From positions 1 through 38,847 of the forward strand of contig JBKQNY010000167.1 of NCBI GenBank assembly GCA_052145775.1: DNA of 38,847 nucleotides, given 5' to 3'. Numbering within the stretch: position 1 is the stretch's first letter; each line of letters opens with the position of its first letter. Under the pieces are notes generated by a model. The model saw only the letters and a program-made list of their open reading frames with translations. It did not search any database and had not been told where the DNA came from. A program made the translations under genes and the position numbers. Source of the DNA: CAVYPR01 sp052145775 (GTDB lineage: Bacteria > Actinomycetota > Acidimicrobiia > Acidimicrobiales > RAAP-2). Positions 6,597 to 15,085 of the stretch are shown here, piece by piece.

Positions 6597-8075
6597 ATGG
6601 CCCCGGGTGACAGCGGACCTCAAGCTGGTGAGCCCGCAGGCCCCGGGCCCGGTCCCCTGTCCGGAGTCACGGCCTGGCTGAGGCGGGTCACCGGCGGCGG
6701 GCGCGCAGCGGCTTCGGGCCCGCGACCGAGCGAGCGCATCCGCGTGCCTCCGCCGCTGATCCGCAGCCGCCTCCCCTCCGGGCGGGGGGCGATGGAGCAG
6801 CCCAACTGTGCCGGTGACGGGGACGCCCCGCTGACCCCCAGGTTCTGGCTGGCGCTGGTGGCGGCGGGGATCGCCACCGGGTTGTTCGGCGCCTTCCTGA
6901 TGGCGATCCTCTACAACGTCTCGTACCTGGCCTTCGGGTACCACGGCGGGAGCTTCCAGACCGGCGTCGAGCACGCCACAGGCCTGCGCCGGGTGGTGTC
7001 GTTGGTGGTGGCCGGCGTCATCGGGGCGGTGGCCTGGTACCTGGTGCGCCACTTCTTGAAAGACGAGAACGCCCAGATCGACGACGCCGTGTGGAGCGGC
7101 GACGGGCAGCTCTCGCTGCGGCGCGCACTGCTCACCTCGATCATCTCCGAGTTCGTCATCGGCATGGGCGCCTCGCTGGGGAGGGAGGCGGCCCCCAAGC
7201 TGACCGGCGGCGCCTCGGCCAGCGTGCTGGGGACCTGGTTCAAGCTTTCCCCGGCCCAGCGGCGTCTGCTGGTGGCCTGCGCCGGCGGGGCCGGTCTGGG
7301 TGCCATCTACAACGTGCCCTTGGCCGGTGCGCTGTTCACCGCCGAGATCCTGGTGGGCAGCCTGTCCCTTCCGGTGGTGCTGCCGGCCCTGGCGTGCTCG
7401 TGGGTGGCCACGGTGGCCTCATGGGTCTACCTGCCGCGTCAGGCCGCCTACGTCGGGATCCCCGACTACCGCTTCTCGATGACGATCCTGGTCTGGGCGG
7501 TCCTGGTCGGGCCGGTCATCGGGGCCATCGCCACCGGTTTCATCCGACTCATCGGCTGGGTCTCTCACCACCGGGTCTCGGGGGCCGGGATCATGGTGGC
7601 CATGCCCCTGGCCTTCGGTGCCCTCGGCGTCATCGGCATCTGGTACCCAGAACTCTTCGGCAATGGCAAGGACATGGTGTACGCGGCCTTCCTCGGGCGG
7701 TTCACCGTCCCCCTTCTGCTTGCTCTGTTCCTCTTGAAGCCGCTGGTCACCTCGGCCTGCCTGGGGTCGGGTGCGTCGGGGGGGCTGCTCACCCCGACCA
7801 TGAGCACCGGGGCGATGTTCGGGGGGATGCTGGGGTCGGCCTGGAACCTGGTGTGGCCCGGCTCGCCGTCGGGCGCCTTCGCCATGGTGGGCGCGGCGGC
7901 CATGATCGGGGCCTCCATGCAGGCGCCGTTGACCGCCCTGTCCCTGATCCTCGAGCTCACCCACAGCGGCTTCGGCCTCTTGGTGCCGATGCTGGCGGCG
8001 ACCGTCACCGCCACCGCGGTGGCCCGTTACCTCGACGGCTACTCGATCTACTCGGCCCGCCTCACCGCGGCCTAA
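6597..8075 (+). CDS. CLC-family chloride channel/transporter
   Basis: This integral membrane protein (492 aa) has about ten hydrophobic segments typical of the CLC fold, which moves chloride as a channel or in exchange for protons. Visible signatures are GMGASLGREAAP, whose Glu matches the external gating Glu of the GREGP motif, GSGASGGLLTP, and a C-terminal GYSIYSARL region carrying the conserved Tyr. The usual first anion-binding motif GSGIP is not recognisable; the matching loop reads FLKDENAQIDDAVW. That divergence makes conduction mode uncertain. The first 65 residues are low-complexity, rich in Pro, Gly and Arg, and may be untranslated: an in-frame ATG at 6792 follows a G-rich stretch and begins closer to the first helix. 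It stands between the hypoxia island and a methyltransferase gene, without a clear operon partner. Confidence 0.88.
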   Translation: MAPGDSGPQAGEPAGPGPGPLSGVTAWLRRVTGGGRAAASGPRPSERIRVPPPLIRSRLPSGRGAMEQPNCAGDGDAPLTPRFWLALVAAGIATGLFGAFLMAILYNVSYLAFGYHGGSFQTGVEHATGLRRVVSLVVAGVIGAVAWYLVRHFLKDENAQIDDAVWSGDGQLSLRRALLTSIISEFVIGMGASLGREAAPKLTGGASASVLGTWFKLSPAQRRLLVACAGGAGLGAIYNVPLAGALFTAEILVGSLSLPVVLPALACSWVATVASWVYLPRQAAYVGIPDYRFSMTILVWAVLVGPVIGAIATGFIRLIGWVSHHRVSGAGIMVAMPLAFGALGVIGIWYPELFGNGKDMVYAAFLGRFTVPLLLALFLLKPLVTSACLGSGASGGLLTPTMSTGAMFGGMLGSAWNLVWPGSPSGAFAMVGAAAMIGASMQAPLTALSLILELTHSGFGLLVPMLAATVTATAVARYLDGYSIYSARLTAA

Positions 8076-8112
8076 GCGTCGGCCGGTCCCCGCCGGAGAG
8101 AGGGTCCGCTGG

Positions 8113-8118
8113 TAGGTT
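8113..8118 (+). promoter_or_regulatory. -10-like TAGGTT setting a TTG start
   Basis: TAGGTT is followed by 8 nt and then the TTG at 8127. No Shine-Dalgarno lies between, so the methyltransferase is probably translated from a leaderless mRNA. This supports the TTG, which also opens the conserved KYLGSKRRL motif. Confidence 0.5.
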
Positions 8119-8126
8119 CGGCCACC

Positions 8127-9260
8127 TTGATCAAGTATCTCGGGTCCAAGCGCCGGCTGGCCCCGGTGCTGGGGGAGATGGTGGCCGCCGCCCGGGCCAC
8201 GACGGCGCTCGACCTGTTCACGGGCACGACCCGGGTCGCCCAGGAGATGAAGCGCCGGGGGCTCCACGTCACCGCCGTCGACAGCGCCGGTTACTCGGAG
8301 GCCTTCGCCCGGACCTACGTGGAGACCGACGGGGAGCGGGCCGACACCGGCGAGCTGCAGGCCGCCCTCGACCACCTGTCGGGGCTGCGCGGGCGGCCCG
8401 GCTACTTCACCCAGACCTTCTGCGTCGAGTCGCGCTTCTTCCAGCCCTCCAACGGCGAGCGGATCGACGCGGTGCGCGACGCCATCGAGGCCGAGTACTC
8501 GGGAACGTGGTTCCACCCCCTCCTGCTCACCAGCCTCATCGAGGCCGCCGACCGGGTCGACTCGACCACCGGCGTGCAGATGGCCTATGTGAAACGGTGG
8601 GCGAGGCGGTCCTACAACCAGCTCGAGCTGCGGCCCCCCGCCTTGTTGGGCGGCGGCGGCCGGGCCGTGCGGGGCGACGCCTGCCGCCTGGCCGAATCGC
8701 TGGGTGAGTACGACGTCGCCTACCTCGACCCCCCCTACAACCAGCACCGCTACTTCACGAACTACCACATCTGGGAGACTCTGGTGGCCTGGGACGCGCC
8801 CGGCCACTACGGCGTCGCCTGCAAGCGTGTCGACGCACGCGACGACTCCACCAAGAGCGTCTTCAACTCCCGGCGCACGATGCCCGGGGCGCTTTCCTCG
8901 CTCGTGCGAGCGGTCCGCGCCCGGGTGCTGCTCCTCTCCTACAACGACGAGGGCTGGGTGAGTCGGGAGTCGCTCGAGGAGATGTGCGGCCACCACGAGA
9001 GGGTCGAGACCCTGGCCTTCGACTCCCGCCGCTACGTGGGCGCGCAGATCGGGATCTTCAACCCGGTGGGGGAGAAGGTGGGCACCGTCTCGCACCTGCA
9101 CAACCGCGAGTACGTGGTGGTGGCCGGCCCCGCCCGAGACGTTGCCCGGATGACCGGGGCGGCCCGCCGCCACACCGCCTCGGTGCTGGACCCGGTTGCG
9201 GCGCTGCGGCCGGCGGGACGGGGCAGCCTGGCCGTCAGCAGTAGGGGTGGGCCAGGGTGA
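8127..9260 (+). CDS. Solitary D12-class DNA adenine N6-methyltransferase
   Basis: This 377-aa enzyme transfers methyl from S-adenosylmethionine to adenine N6 in DNA. The N-terminal KYLGSKRRL matches the D12-class motif at the very start of the family. ALDLFTGTTRVAQEMKRRG is the SAM-binding motif I, and YLDPPYNQHRYFTNYHIWETL contains the catalytic DPPY with D201. The TTG start is dictated by the motif, which begins at residue 3. No restriction endonuclease or recognition-subunit gene is nearby, so it acts alone or with distant partners. Target sequence cannot be told. The final 26 bp overlap the 3' end of egtD on the other strand. The last roughly 35 residues are probably a variable tail. Confidence 0.9.
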   Translation: MIKYLGSKRRLAPVLGEMVAAARATTALDLFTGTTRVAQEMKRRGLHVTAVDSAGYSEAFARTYVETDGERADTGELQAALDHLSGLRGRPGYFTQTFCVESRFFQPSNGERIDAVRDAIEAEYSGTWFHPLLLTSLIEAADRVDSTTGVQMAYVKRWARRSYNQLELRPPALLGGGGRAVRGDACRLAESLGEYDVAYLDPPYNQHRYFTNYHIWETLVAWDAPGHYGVACKRVDARDDSTKSVFNSRRTMPGALSSLVRAVRARVLLLSYNDEGWVSRESLEEMCGHHERVETLAFDSRRYVGAQIGIFNPVGEKVGTVSHLHNREYVVVAGPARDVARMTGAARRHTASVLDPVAALRPAGRGSLAVSSRGGPG

Positions 9261-10218
9261 GCAGGAACTCGCCGTCGTCGGCGCCCCACTGACCGTCGAC
9301 GACGAAGTCCACCGCCTCGAGCTCGGCCACCACCCGCTCGGGGGTGAACTTCGCGCTGATCTCGGTCAGCAGCTCCTCCCCCGTGTCGAAGGTCACCGTC
9401 ATGTCGAGGTCGGCGATCTCGACGGCCTGGTCGCACGACGAGCGCAGCCGCATCTCGATCCACTCCTCCTCAGCGTTCCAGACGGCGACGTGCTCGAACC
9501 GATCGAGGTCGAAGGTCGCCCCGAGCCGGCGGTTGAGCACGCGCAGGACGTTGCGGTTGAAGGCGGCCGTCACACCCACGCTGTCGTCGTAGGCGGCGAC
9601 GATGCGGGCGGGGTCCTTCACGAGGTCGGTCCCGATCAGGAGATGGTCCTGGCCCCCCATGGAGCAGTTGAGGTCGAAGAGGAAGCGCCGGCGCTGGGGG
9701 GGCGTGAGGTTGCCGATCGTCCCCCCCAAGAAGGCCACCAGCCGGCGCCCGCCGGTGGGGATCTGGTCGAGGTGGCTGTGGAAGTCGCCGACGACGGCGT
9801 GCACGGCCAGGCCCGGGTAGTCGTCGACCAATCCCGCCGCCGCCGCCCGGAGGAACTCGTCGCTCACGTCGAAGGGGAGGTAGCGCTCGAGAGGGCCGTG
9901 GGCGGCCATGGCGTCGAGCAGGAGGCGGGTCTTGTCGCAGGCCCCGGCGCCCAGCTCGACGAGCGTGTCGGCCAGGGCCACGCCGGCCACCGACGGCGCG
10001 TGGAGCTGGAGCAGGCGCCGCTCGGCCCGGGTCGGGTAGTACTCGGGGAGCCGGGTGATCTCCTCGAAGAGGTGACTGCCCTCCTCGTCGTAGAACCAGA
10101 CCGGGGGGATCGACTTGGCGGCGGCGGACATCCCGGCCCGGACGTCCTCCTCGAGGGCCCGTCGCAGGTCCGAGGGACCGAAGTGGACGTCGACCGAGAT
10201 GGCCGAACCCGGGGTCAC
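9235..10218 (-). CDS. egtD: L-histidine N-alpha-methyltransferase (ergothioneine biosynthesis)
   Basis: It methylates histidine three times with S-adenosylmethionine to give hercynine, the first step of ergothioneine synthesis. The 327-residue length matches EgtD. Recognisable segments are PPVWFYDEEGSHLFEEITRLPEYYPTR in part (FYDEEGSHLFEEI), LVELGAGACDKTRLLL as the SAM-binding site, PFDVSDEFL, FLGGTIGNL and GTDLVKDP. The GTG start at 10218 lies four nt after the egtB stop, so the two genes are one transcript and probably coupled. The 3' end overlaps the convergent methyltransferase gene by 26 bp. Together with EgtB this would give hercynylcysteine sulfoxide; no egtA, egtC or egtE lies in the window. 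Confidence 0.95.
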   Translation of the reverse strand: MTPGSAISVDVHFGPSDLRRALEEDVRAGMSAAAKSIPPVWFYDEEGSHLFEEITRLPEYYPTRAERRLLQLHAPSVAGVALADTLVELGAGACDKTRLLLDAMAAHGPLERYLPFDVSDEFLRAAAAGLVDDYPGLAVHAVVGDFHSHLDQIPTGGRRLVAFLGGTIGNLTPPQRRRFLFDLNCSMGGQDHLLIGTDLVKDPARIVAAYDDSVGVTAAFNRNVLRVLNRRLGATFDLDRFEHVAVWNAEEEWIEMRLRSSCDQAVEIADLDMTVTFDTGEELLTEISAKFTPERVVAELEAVDFVVDGQWGADDGEFLLTLAHPYC

Positions 10219-10222
10219 GGCC

Positions 10223-11494
10223 CTAGAGGTCCCTCGCCAGCCGGACGCCGCTGAACACCCAGCGGGCGCCGGCCGGGAAGAAGTTGCGGTAGGTGGCCCG
10301 GATGTGCCCCGGCGGGGTGACGCAGGACCCGCCCCGCAGGACGTACTGGTTGACCATGAATTTGCCGTTGTACTCGCCGACCGCCCCCTCCGCCGGCCGG
10401 AACCCCGGGTACGGCGAGTAGGCGCTCGCCGTCCACTCCCAGACGTTCCCGAACAGCGACGCCGGCCTGCCCGGTTCAGGGGAGCTCGGGTGGAGTCGGG
10501 CGGGGTCCAAGAAGTTGCCCTCGACCGGCTGCGCGGCGGCCACCACCTCCCACTCGGCCTCGGTGGGCAGACGCCCGCCGGACCAGTGGGCGAAGGCATC
10601 GGCCTCGTAGTAGCTCACGTGGCAGACCGGCTCGGCGGGGTCGACCGGCCGCTCGCCACCGAGGGTGAAGACCGTCCACTCGCCGCCCTCGTCGGGCGGG
10701 GGCGACCAGTAGAGGGGGGAGTCCCACCGGCGCTCGCAGACCACGGCCCAGCCGTCGGACAACCACAGCTCGGGGCGGCGGTAGCCGCCGTCGTCGATGA
10801 ACGCCAGCCACTCCCCGCAGGTCACCGGCCGGTCCGCCACGGCGAATGCCGGGACCTGGCAGGTGTGCCGGGGGAACTCGTTGTCGAAGCCGAACCCGCC
10901 ACCGCGGTGGCCGATCTCGACGGGGCCGCCTTGGTGCTCGATCCATCCGGCCTTGGCCGGGGCCAGCGGCGGCCCCGGCGCCGCGACGCGCGACGCGTAG
11001 GCAGGCCGGAGCGGGTTGCAGGACAGCACGTGCTTGATGTCCATCAAGAGGAGCTCTTCGTGCTGCTGCTCGTGGTGGAGGCCCAGCTCGACCAGGTCCA
11101 GGGTCTCGGGCCCCAGGTCCGCGGCGAGCAGCTCGCCCATGGACCGGTCGACGTAGTGGCGGTAGTCGAGCACCTCGGCCGCACCCGGGCGTGAGAGCAG
11201 CCCCCGCTCGGGGCGGGGGTGCCGGGCGCCGACCGCCTCGTAGTAGGAGTTGAAGACGTAGCCGTAGGCGGGGTGGCACGGCTCGTAGCCCGGCAGCTCG
11301 GGCTGGAGGAGGAAGGTCTCGAAGAACCAAGAGGTGTGGCCGAGGTGCCACTTGGTGGGACTGACGTCGGGCATGGACTGGACCGTCTGGTCCTCGGGGG
11401 AGAGCGGTGCGGCCAGGGCCTCGGTGAGCCCCCGGACCTCGCCGTAGTGCGCCGCGAGCCGGGTGCGGCGGTCCTGCGTGTCGGCCTCGGACAT
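10223..11494 (-). CDS. egtB: Hercynine oxygenase (ergothioneine biosynthesis)
   Basis: This non-haem iron enzyme joins hercynine to a thiol (gamma-glutamylcysteine or cysteine) with oxygen to form a sulfoxide. The 423-aa protein has an N-terminal DinB-like four-helix domain with the three iron ligands H50 (KWHLGHTSWFFE), H141 and H145 (HEQQHEE), then a C-terminal FGE-sulfatase-like domain (PVEIGHRGGGFGFDNEFPRH, LPTEAEWEVVAAA, FGNVWEWTASAY, VLRGGSC). The ATG at 11494 has GGAGG immediately before it, too close for a classical ribosome site, so the true start could differ slightly. A -10-like TACGTT lies at 11565-11570. EgtB sits directly upstream of egtD. Which thiol it prefers cannot be decided from sequence by eye. 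Confidence 0.95.
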   Translation of the reverse strand: MSEADTQDRRTRLAAHYGEVRGLTEALAAPLSPEDQTVQSMPDVSPTKWHLGHTSWFFETFLLQPELPGYEPCHPAYGYVFNSYYEAVGARHPRPERGLLSRPGAAEVLDYRHYVDRSMGELLAADLGPETLDLVELGLHHEQQHEELLLMDIKHVLSCNPLRPAYASRVAAPGPPLAPAKAGWIEHQGGPVEIGHRGGGFGFDNEFPRHTCQVPAFAVADRPVTCGEWLAFIDDGGYRRPELWLSDGWAVVCERRWDSPLYWSPPPDEGGEWTVFTLGGERPVDPAEPVCHVSYYEADAFAHWSGGRLPTEAEWEVVAAAQPVEGNFLDPARLHPSSPEPGRPASLFGNVWEWTASAYSPYPGFRPAEGAVGEYNGKFMVNQYVLRGGSCVTPPGHIRATYRNFFPAGARWVFSGVRLARDL

Positions 11495-11666
11495 CCTCCG
11501 CCGTCCCTTCGCTGCACCACCCCGACGGTGGTCGCTCCCCAGCTCGTGGGGCGTGCCGGGAACCAACGTAGCGCCCGCCGCCCGCGTTCGGCGCGGTCAC
11601 GGGTCCCCGGCCCCACGTGCGCCGGTGGCATGCTGGCCCGGTCGACGAGGAGCCGGAGGTGCGGTG

Positions 11667-13988
11667 GTGGCAGACGGAGCGGAGGGGCCGGGTCGAATCG
11701 GGCGTGACTGGCGGGACTCGGTGCCCTGGTGGCCCGAGGAGCCCACGCCCCCAGAGGGCGCCCCGAACGTCGTCCTGGTGGTCCTCGACGACGTGGGCTT
11801 CGCCCAGCTCGGCTGCTACGGCTCGGACATCGATACCCCGGCCATCGACGCCCTGGCCGAGGGCGGCGTGCGGCTGGCCAACTTCCGCACCACGGCGCTG
11901 TGCTCGCCCACCCGGGCGTGCCTGCTGACCGGCCGCAACCACCACCGCAACGGGATGGGCCGGGTGGCCGACCTGGCCAGCGGCTTCCCGGGCTACTGGG
12001 GGGAGCCCCCGAAGGAGAACGGGTTCCTCTCCGAGGTGCTGCGGGCCCGGGGCTACGCCACCTACGCCGTGGGGAAGTGGCACCTCTCCCCGCAGGACCA
12101 GATCCACATGGGTGCGACCCGGCGGTCGTGGCCGCTCGGTCGGGGATTCGACCGGTGGTACGGGTTCCACGGCGGGGAGACCCAGCAGTTCGCCCCCGCC
12201 CTGTACCACGACAACCACGCCGTCCGCCCGACCCGCTTCTTGGAGGACGACTACCACCTGAGCGCCGACCTGGCGGACCGGGCCATCGAGTTCGTGGGTG
12301 ATCTGCGGGCGGTCGATGCCGACAAGCCGTTCTTCTTGTACCTGGCCACTGGAGCCTGCCACTCACCGCACCAGGCCCCGGCCGAGTGGATCGAGCGCTT
12401 CCGGGGCCGGTTCGACGGTGGGTGGGACGAGTGGCGCGAGCGGGTCCACTCCCGCCAGTTGGCCACCGGGGTGCTACCGCCCGGGACGCGCCTCTCCCCC
12501 CGTCCGGTGTGGGTCCCGGCCTGGGACGAGCTCGACGAGCGCAGTCGCACCGTGGCGGCCCGCTTCATGGAGTGCTTCGCCGCCTTCCTCTCCTACACCG
12601 ACCACCAGCTCGGCCGGGTCATCGAGTTCCTGGCCGACCTCGGTGAGCTGGAGGACACCCTCGTGGTCCTGGTCTCGGACAACGGGGCCAGCGCCGAGGG
12701 GGGGGCGGAGGGGTCGATCAACGACATCCGGCTCGAGAACTTCGACCCGGCCGGCCCCAAGGAGCTGTACGCCCGGCTGGACGAGATCGGAGGCCCCACC
12801 GCCCACAACAACTACCCGTGGGGTTGGACCATGGCCGGGAACACCCCGTTCAAACGGTGGAAGCGCGAGGTCCACCAGGGCGGGGTCGCCGATCCTTGCA
12901 TCGTGCACTGGCCCCGACGGCTTGGCTCGGCCGCCGGCGGGGTGCGCCACCAGTTCACCCACGCCATCGACGTCATGCCCACCGTGCTGGAACTCGCCGG
13001 GGTCGAGCCACCCGAGGTGATCGCCCACGTGCCCCAGTCGCACCTCGACGGCGTGAGCTTCGCCTACCTCCTCGGGCCCGACGGGGCCGGGGCCCCCGAG
13101 CGCCACGAGACCCAGCACTTCGAGATGCTGACCTCGCGTGCCATCTACCACCGGGGCTGGAAGGCGGTCACCTACCACCCGGTGGGCCCGATCTATCCCG
13201 ACGGTCTCGAGCTCAACGCCCCCTTCGACGACGACGTCTGGGAGCTCTACCACGTGGCCGAGGACCTCTCCGAGACCGAGGACCTGGCCGCCGTGCGGCC
13301 CGAGCACGTGGCCGAGCTGGTCGAGCTGTGGTGGAAGGAGGCCGAGCGCAACCAGGTCCTCCCGCTCGACAACCGTGTGCTGTGGATCATGTCCCACCCC
13401 AAGCCGGACGAGCGCCGGCCCCGAGACGAGTACAGGTACTTCCCGGGCGGGGCCCCGGTGCCCGAGCCCGTGGCGGTGAACGTGCGGAACCGTTCCCACG
13501 CCATCTCGGTCGACCTGCTGGTCGAGGACGGAACCGTCCCCGAGGGCGTTCTGGTGGCCCTGGGCTCGGTGCTGGGAGGGTGGTCGCTCCACGTCCTCGA
13601 CGGCCGGCTGCGCTACGTGCACAATCTCTACGGCAAGACCCGCCACACCATCGTCGCCGGCGGCGTGCTCGGGCCAGGCCGCCACCGCGTTCGCTTCGAC
13701 TTCGTGAAGGACGGCCTCGAGGTGCGCCAGGCCCTGGGGGGCACCGGCCGCCTCAGCGTCGATGGCGAGGTGGTGGCCGAGGGCGACATCGACCGCTTCA
13801 CCCCGTCGAGTTTCAACGGGGTGGGGGTGGGCCTCACCTGCGGGTACGAGTGGGGACCGGCCGTGGGGGAGGGGTACGCCGCCCCGTTCCCCTTCAACGG
13901 ACGAATCCTACGGGCCGAAGTGGCCGCCACCGGGCCGGTGGTGCGCGACCAGTTGGCCGAGCTGGCCGCCATCTTCTCCGAGCAGTGA
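11667..13988 (+). CDS. Large Cys-type arylsulfatase
   Basis: It hydrolyses sulfate esters. The 773-aa protein belongs to the alkaline-phosphatase superfamily; LVVLDDVGF supplies metal-binding Asp residues, CSPTR (C79) is the formylglycine-modification site, GKWHL and VLVSDNGA complete the active site. The C-terminal third (after about residue 590) is an extra beta-rich domain (NRSHAISVDLLV, RLRYVHNLYGKTRH), as in the long arylsulfatases of mycobacteria, near 785 aa. No signal peptide is visible, suggesting cytoplasmic action. GGAGG at 11655-11659 favours the GTG at 11667 over the adjacent GTG at 11664. It requires a formylglycine-generating enzyme not found in this window; the neighbouring EgtB shares only the fold. 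The physiological substrate is unknown. Confidence 0.92.
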   Translation: MADGAEGPGRIGRDWRDSVPWWPEEPTPPEGAPNVVLVVLDDVGFAQLGCYGSDIDTPAIDALAEGGVRLANFRTTALCSPTRACLLTGRNHHRNGMGRVADLASGFPGYWGEPPKENGFLSEVLRARGYATYAVGKWHLSPQDQIHMGATRRSWPLGRGFDRWYGFHGGETQQFAPALYHDNHAVRPTRFLEDDYHLSADLADRAIEFVGDLRAVDADKPFFLYLATGACHSPHQAPAEWIERFRGRFDGGWDEWRERVHSRQLATGVLPPGTRLSPRPVWVPAWDELDERSRTVAARFMECFAAFLSYTDHQLGRVIEFLADLGELEDTLVVLVSDNGASAEGGAEGSINDIRLENFDPAGPKELYARLDEIGGPTAHNNYPWGWTMAGNTPFKRWKREVHQGGVADPCIVHWPRRLGSAAGGVRHQFTHAIDVMPTVLELAGVEPPEVIAHVPQSHLDGVSFAYLLGPDGAGAPERHETQHFEMLTSRAIYHRGWKAVTYHPVGPIYPDGLELNAPFDDDVWELYHVAEDLSETEDLAAVRPEHVAELVELWWKEAERNQVLPLDNRVLWIMSHPKPDERRPRDEYRYFPGGAPVPEPVAVNVRNRSHAISVDLLVEDGTVPEGVLVALGSVLGGWSLHVLDGRLRYVHNLYGKTRHTIVAGGVLGPGRHRVRFDFVKDGLEVRQALGGTGRLSVDGEVVAEGDIDRFTPSSFNGVGVGLTCGYEWGPAVGEGYAAPFPFNGRILRAEVAATGPVVRDQLAELAAIFSEQ

Positions 13989-14089
13989 CCGACTTGGCAC
14001 AAGGCGCCACGCGGCTGGCGCAGCGGCCGAGGAGGTGTTCGCTGCTGCAGAGATCCGCGTAGATCGCACCACCGGGGAAGGTACCGAGC

Positions 14090-14452
14090 ATGAAGAGCGC
14101 AGCCGAGACGGTGAAGACCTACATCGAGGGTCAGCCCGATGAGTGGCGGCCCACCCTGCGGAGGCTCCGAGCCCTGTGCCGGCGCGAGCTGGCTGGTTAT
14201 GAAGAGGACATGTCCTACGGCATGCCCTCGTACTCCCAGAACGGCAAGGTCGCAGTGGCGTTCGCCAAACAATCGGAGTACCTCTCGCTCTACATCCTGG
14301 CGAAACCCGTCCTCGACGCCCACCGGGCCGAGCTCACGGGGCTCAGTGTCGGCAAGGGCTGTATTCGCTTTCGGCGCGCCGGCCAGCTCGATTGGGCTCT
14401 CGTGGGGCGACTGCTCTCCGAAAGCCGATCGACGTCGGCGCCGATCTGCTAG
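14090..14452 (+). CDS. DUF1801 (YdhG-like) small protein
   Basis: This 120-aa protein matches the DUF1801/YdhG fold: YIEGQPDEWRPTLRRLRALCRRELAGYEEDMSYGMPSY is the typical segment (in short, the E-x-MSYGMPSY motif), followed by VAFAKQSEYLSLYI and the basic GKGCIRFRRAGQLD. Members have been described as iron-chaperone-like (frataxin-like) in firmicutes, but most are uncharacterised. It converges with the fur gene, whose stop codon begins six nt beyond this one. The pairing with a metal-responsive regulator is suggestive but the genes are on opposite strands. The C-terminal dozen residues are likely unstructured. Confidence 0.8.
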   Translation: MKSAAETVKTYIEGQPDEWRPTLRRLRALCRRELAGYEEDMSYGMPSYSQNGKVAVAFAKQSEYLSLYILAKPVLDAHRAELTGLSVGKGCIRFRRAGQLDWALVGRLLSESRSTSAPIC

Positions 14453-14458
14453 ATGCCG

Positions 14459-14908
14459 TCAGCCGCAGGCGGCGCAGCGGCCGAGGACCGCGAAGTGATG
14501 GGGGTCGATGGTGAAGCCGTACTCGGCTGCCGCCGAGGCGGCCAGCTCGGCGAAGAGGCCCTCGGGCACCTCGATCATCAGGCCGCACTCCTCGCACACG
14601 AAGTGACCGTGGGTCGCCGACGCCAGGTGGTAGGTGGCGGGGCCGTGGCCCTGGTGGGAGTGCACGATGAGGCCGAGGCGCTCCAGCTCCTCGAGGTTGC
14701 GGTAGATGGTCGAGAGGTGGACGTCGGGGGCCTGCCGCTGGACCGCCTCGGCCAGATCCTCGGCCGTCCGGTGGCCGTGGCGGGCGAAGAGCTCGTCGAG
14801 GAGGAGCCGGCGGGAGGACGTGATGCGCCCGCCGTGCTCGCGCACCACAGCGAGCGCCGCCTCGACGTCGGCGGCCGGCTCCTCAGACGCTGAGGTGCGC
14901 TTGCTCAC
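14459..14908 (-). CDS. Fur-family metal-responsive repressor
   Basis: This 149-aa repressor has a winged helix (GGRITSSRRLLLDELFARHGHRTAEDLAE, then VHLSTIYRNLEELERLG, the DNA-recognition helix) and a dimerisation/metal domain with ATYHLASATHGHFVCEECG. Structural zinc Cys pairs are C105/C108 and C145/C148. Fur, Zur and PerR cannot be separated by eye; the CxxC pairs are shared, and the HGHFVCEECG form occurs in several subgroups. A TAGCAT -10 (reverse complement of 14915-14920) followed by exactly 6 nt and GTG supports leaderless initiation at 14908; a TTG one codon upstream is possible. No inverted repeat of the Fur/Zur-box type was recognised at its promoter. Confidence 0.9.
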   Translation of the reverse strand: MSKRTSASEEPAADVEAALAVVREHGGRITSSRRLLLDELFARHGHRTAEDLAEAVQRQAPDVHLSTIYRNLEELERLGLIVHSHQGHGPATYHLASATHGHFVCEECGLMIEVPEGLFAELAASAAAEYGFTIDPHHFAVLGRCAACG

Positions 14909-15085
14909 CAACTCATGCTACGGGCGCGTCGGAACTGACGGGGCCCGGTTGGTCGTGCCGAGTCCGGTTTGACGAGGGTATTGGCCGCCACTGAGGCACG
15001 CTCCGGCCGGGGCGACCCGCCGACACCGAGTTTCGTCGCAGGAAGCAACCGGAAGAGGCAGCCTGGCGCCAACGAAAGGTCCCGC
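14909..15085. other. Intergenic region with the leaderless fur promoter
   Basis: The interval holds the fur -10 (14915-14920, minus strand) and continues into non-coding-looking sequence before the channel remnant. The missing first helix of that channel is not recognisable here in any frame. Confidence 0.4.

Noticed and set aside
9380..9402. ACCTTCG-type box inside egtD (minus strand) and similar strings in other coding sequences
   Set aside because: These lie deep in genes and are explained by codon use (for example Thr-Phe-Asp).
10223..11494. Reading the FGE-like gene next to the sulfatase as the sulfatase-activating enzyme
   Set aside because: The N-terminal DinB-like domain with H50, H141 and H145 and the adjacent egtD identify it as EgtB.
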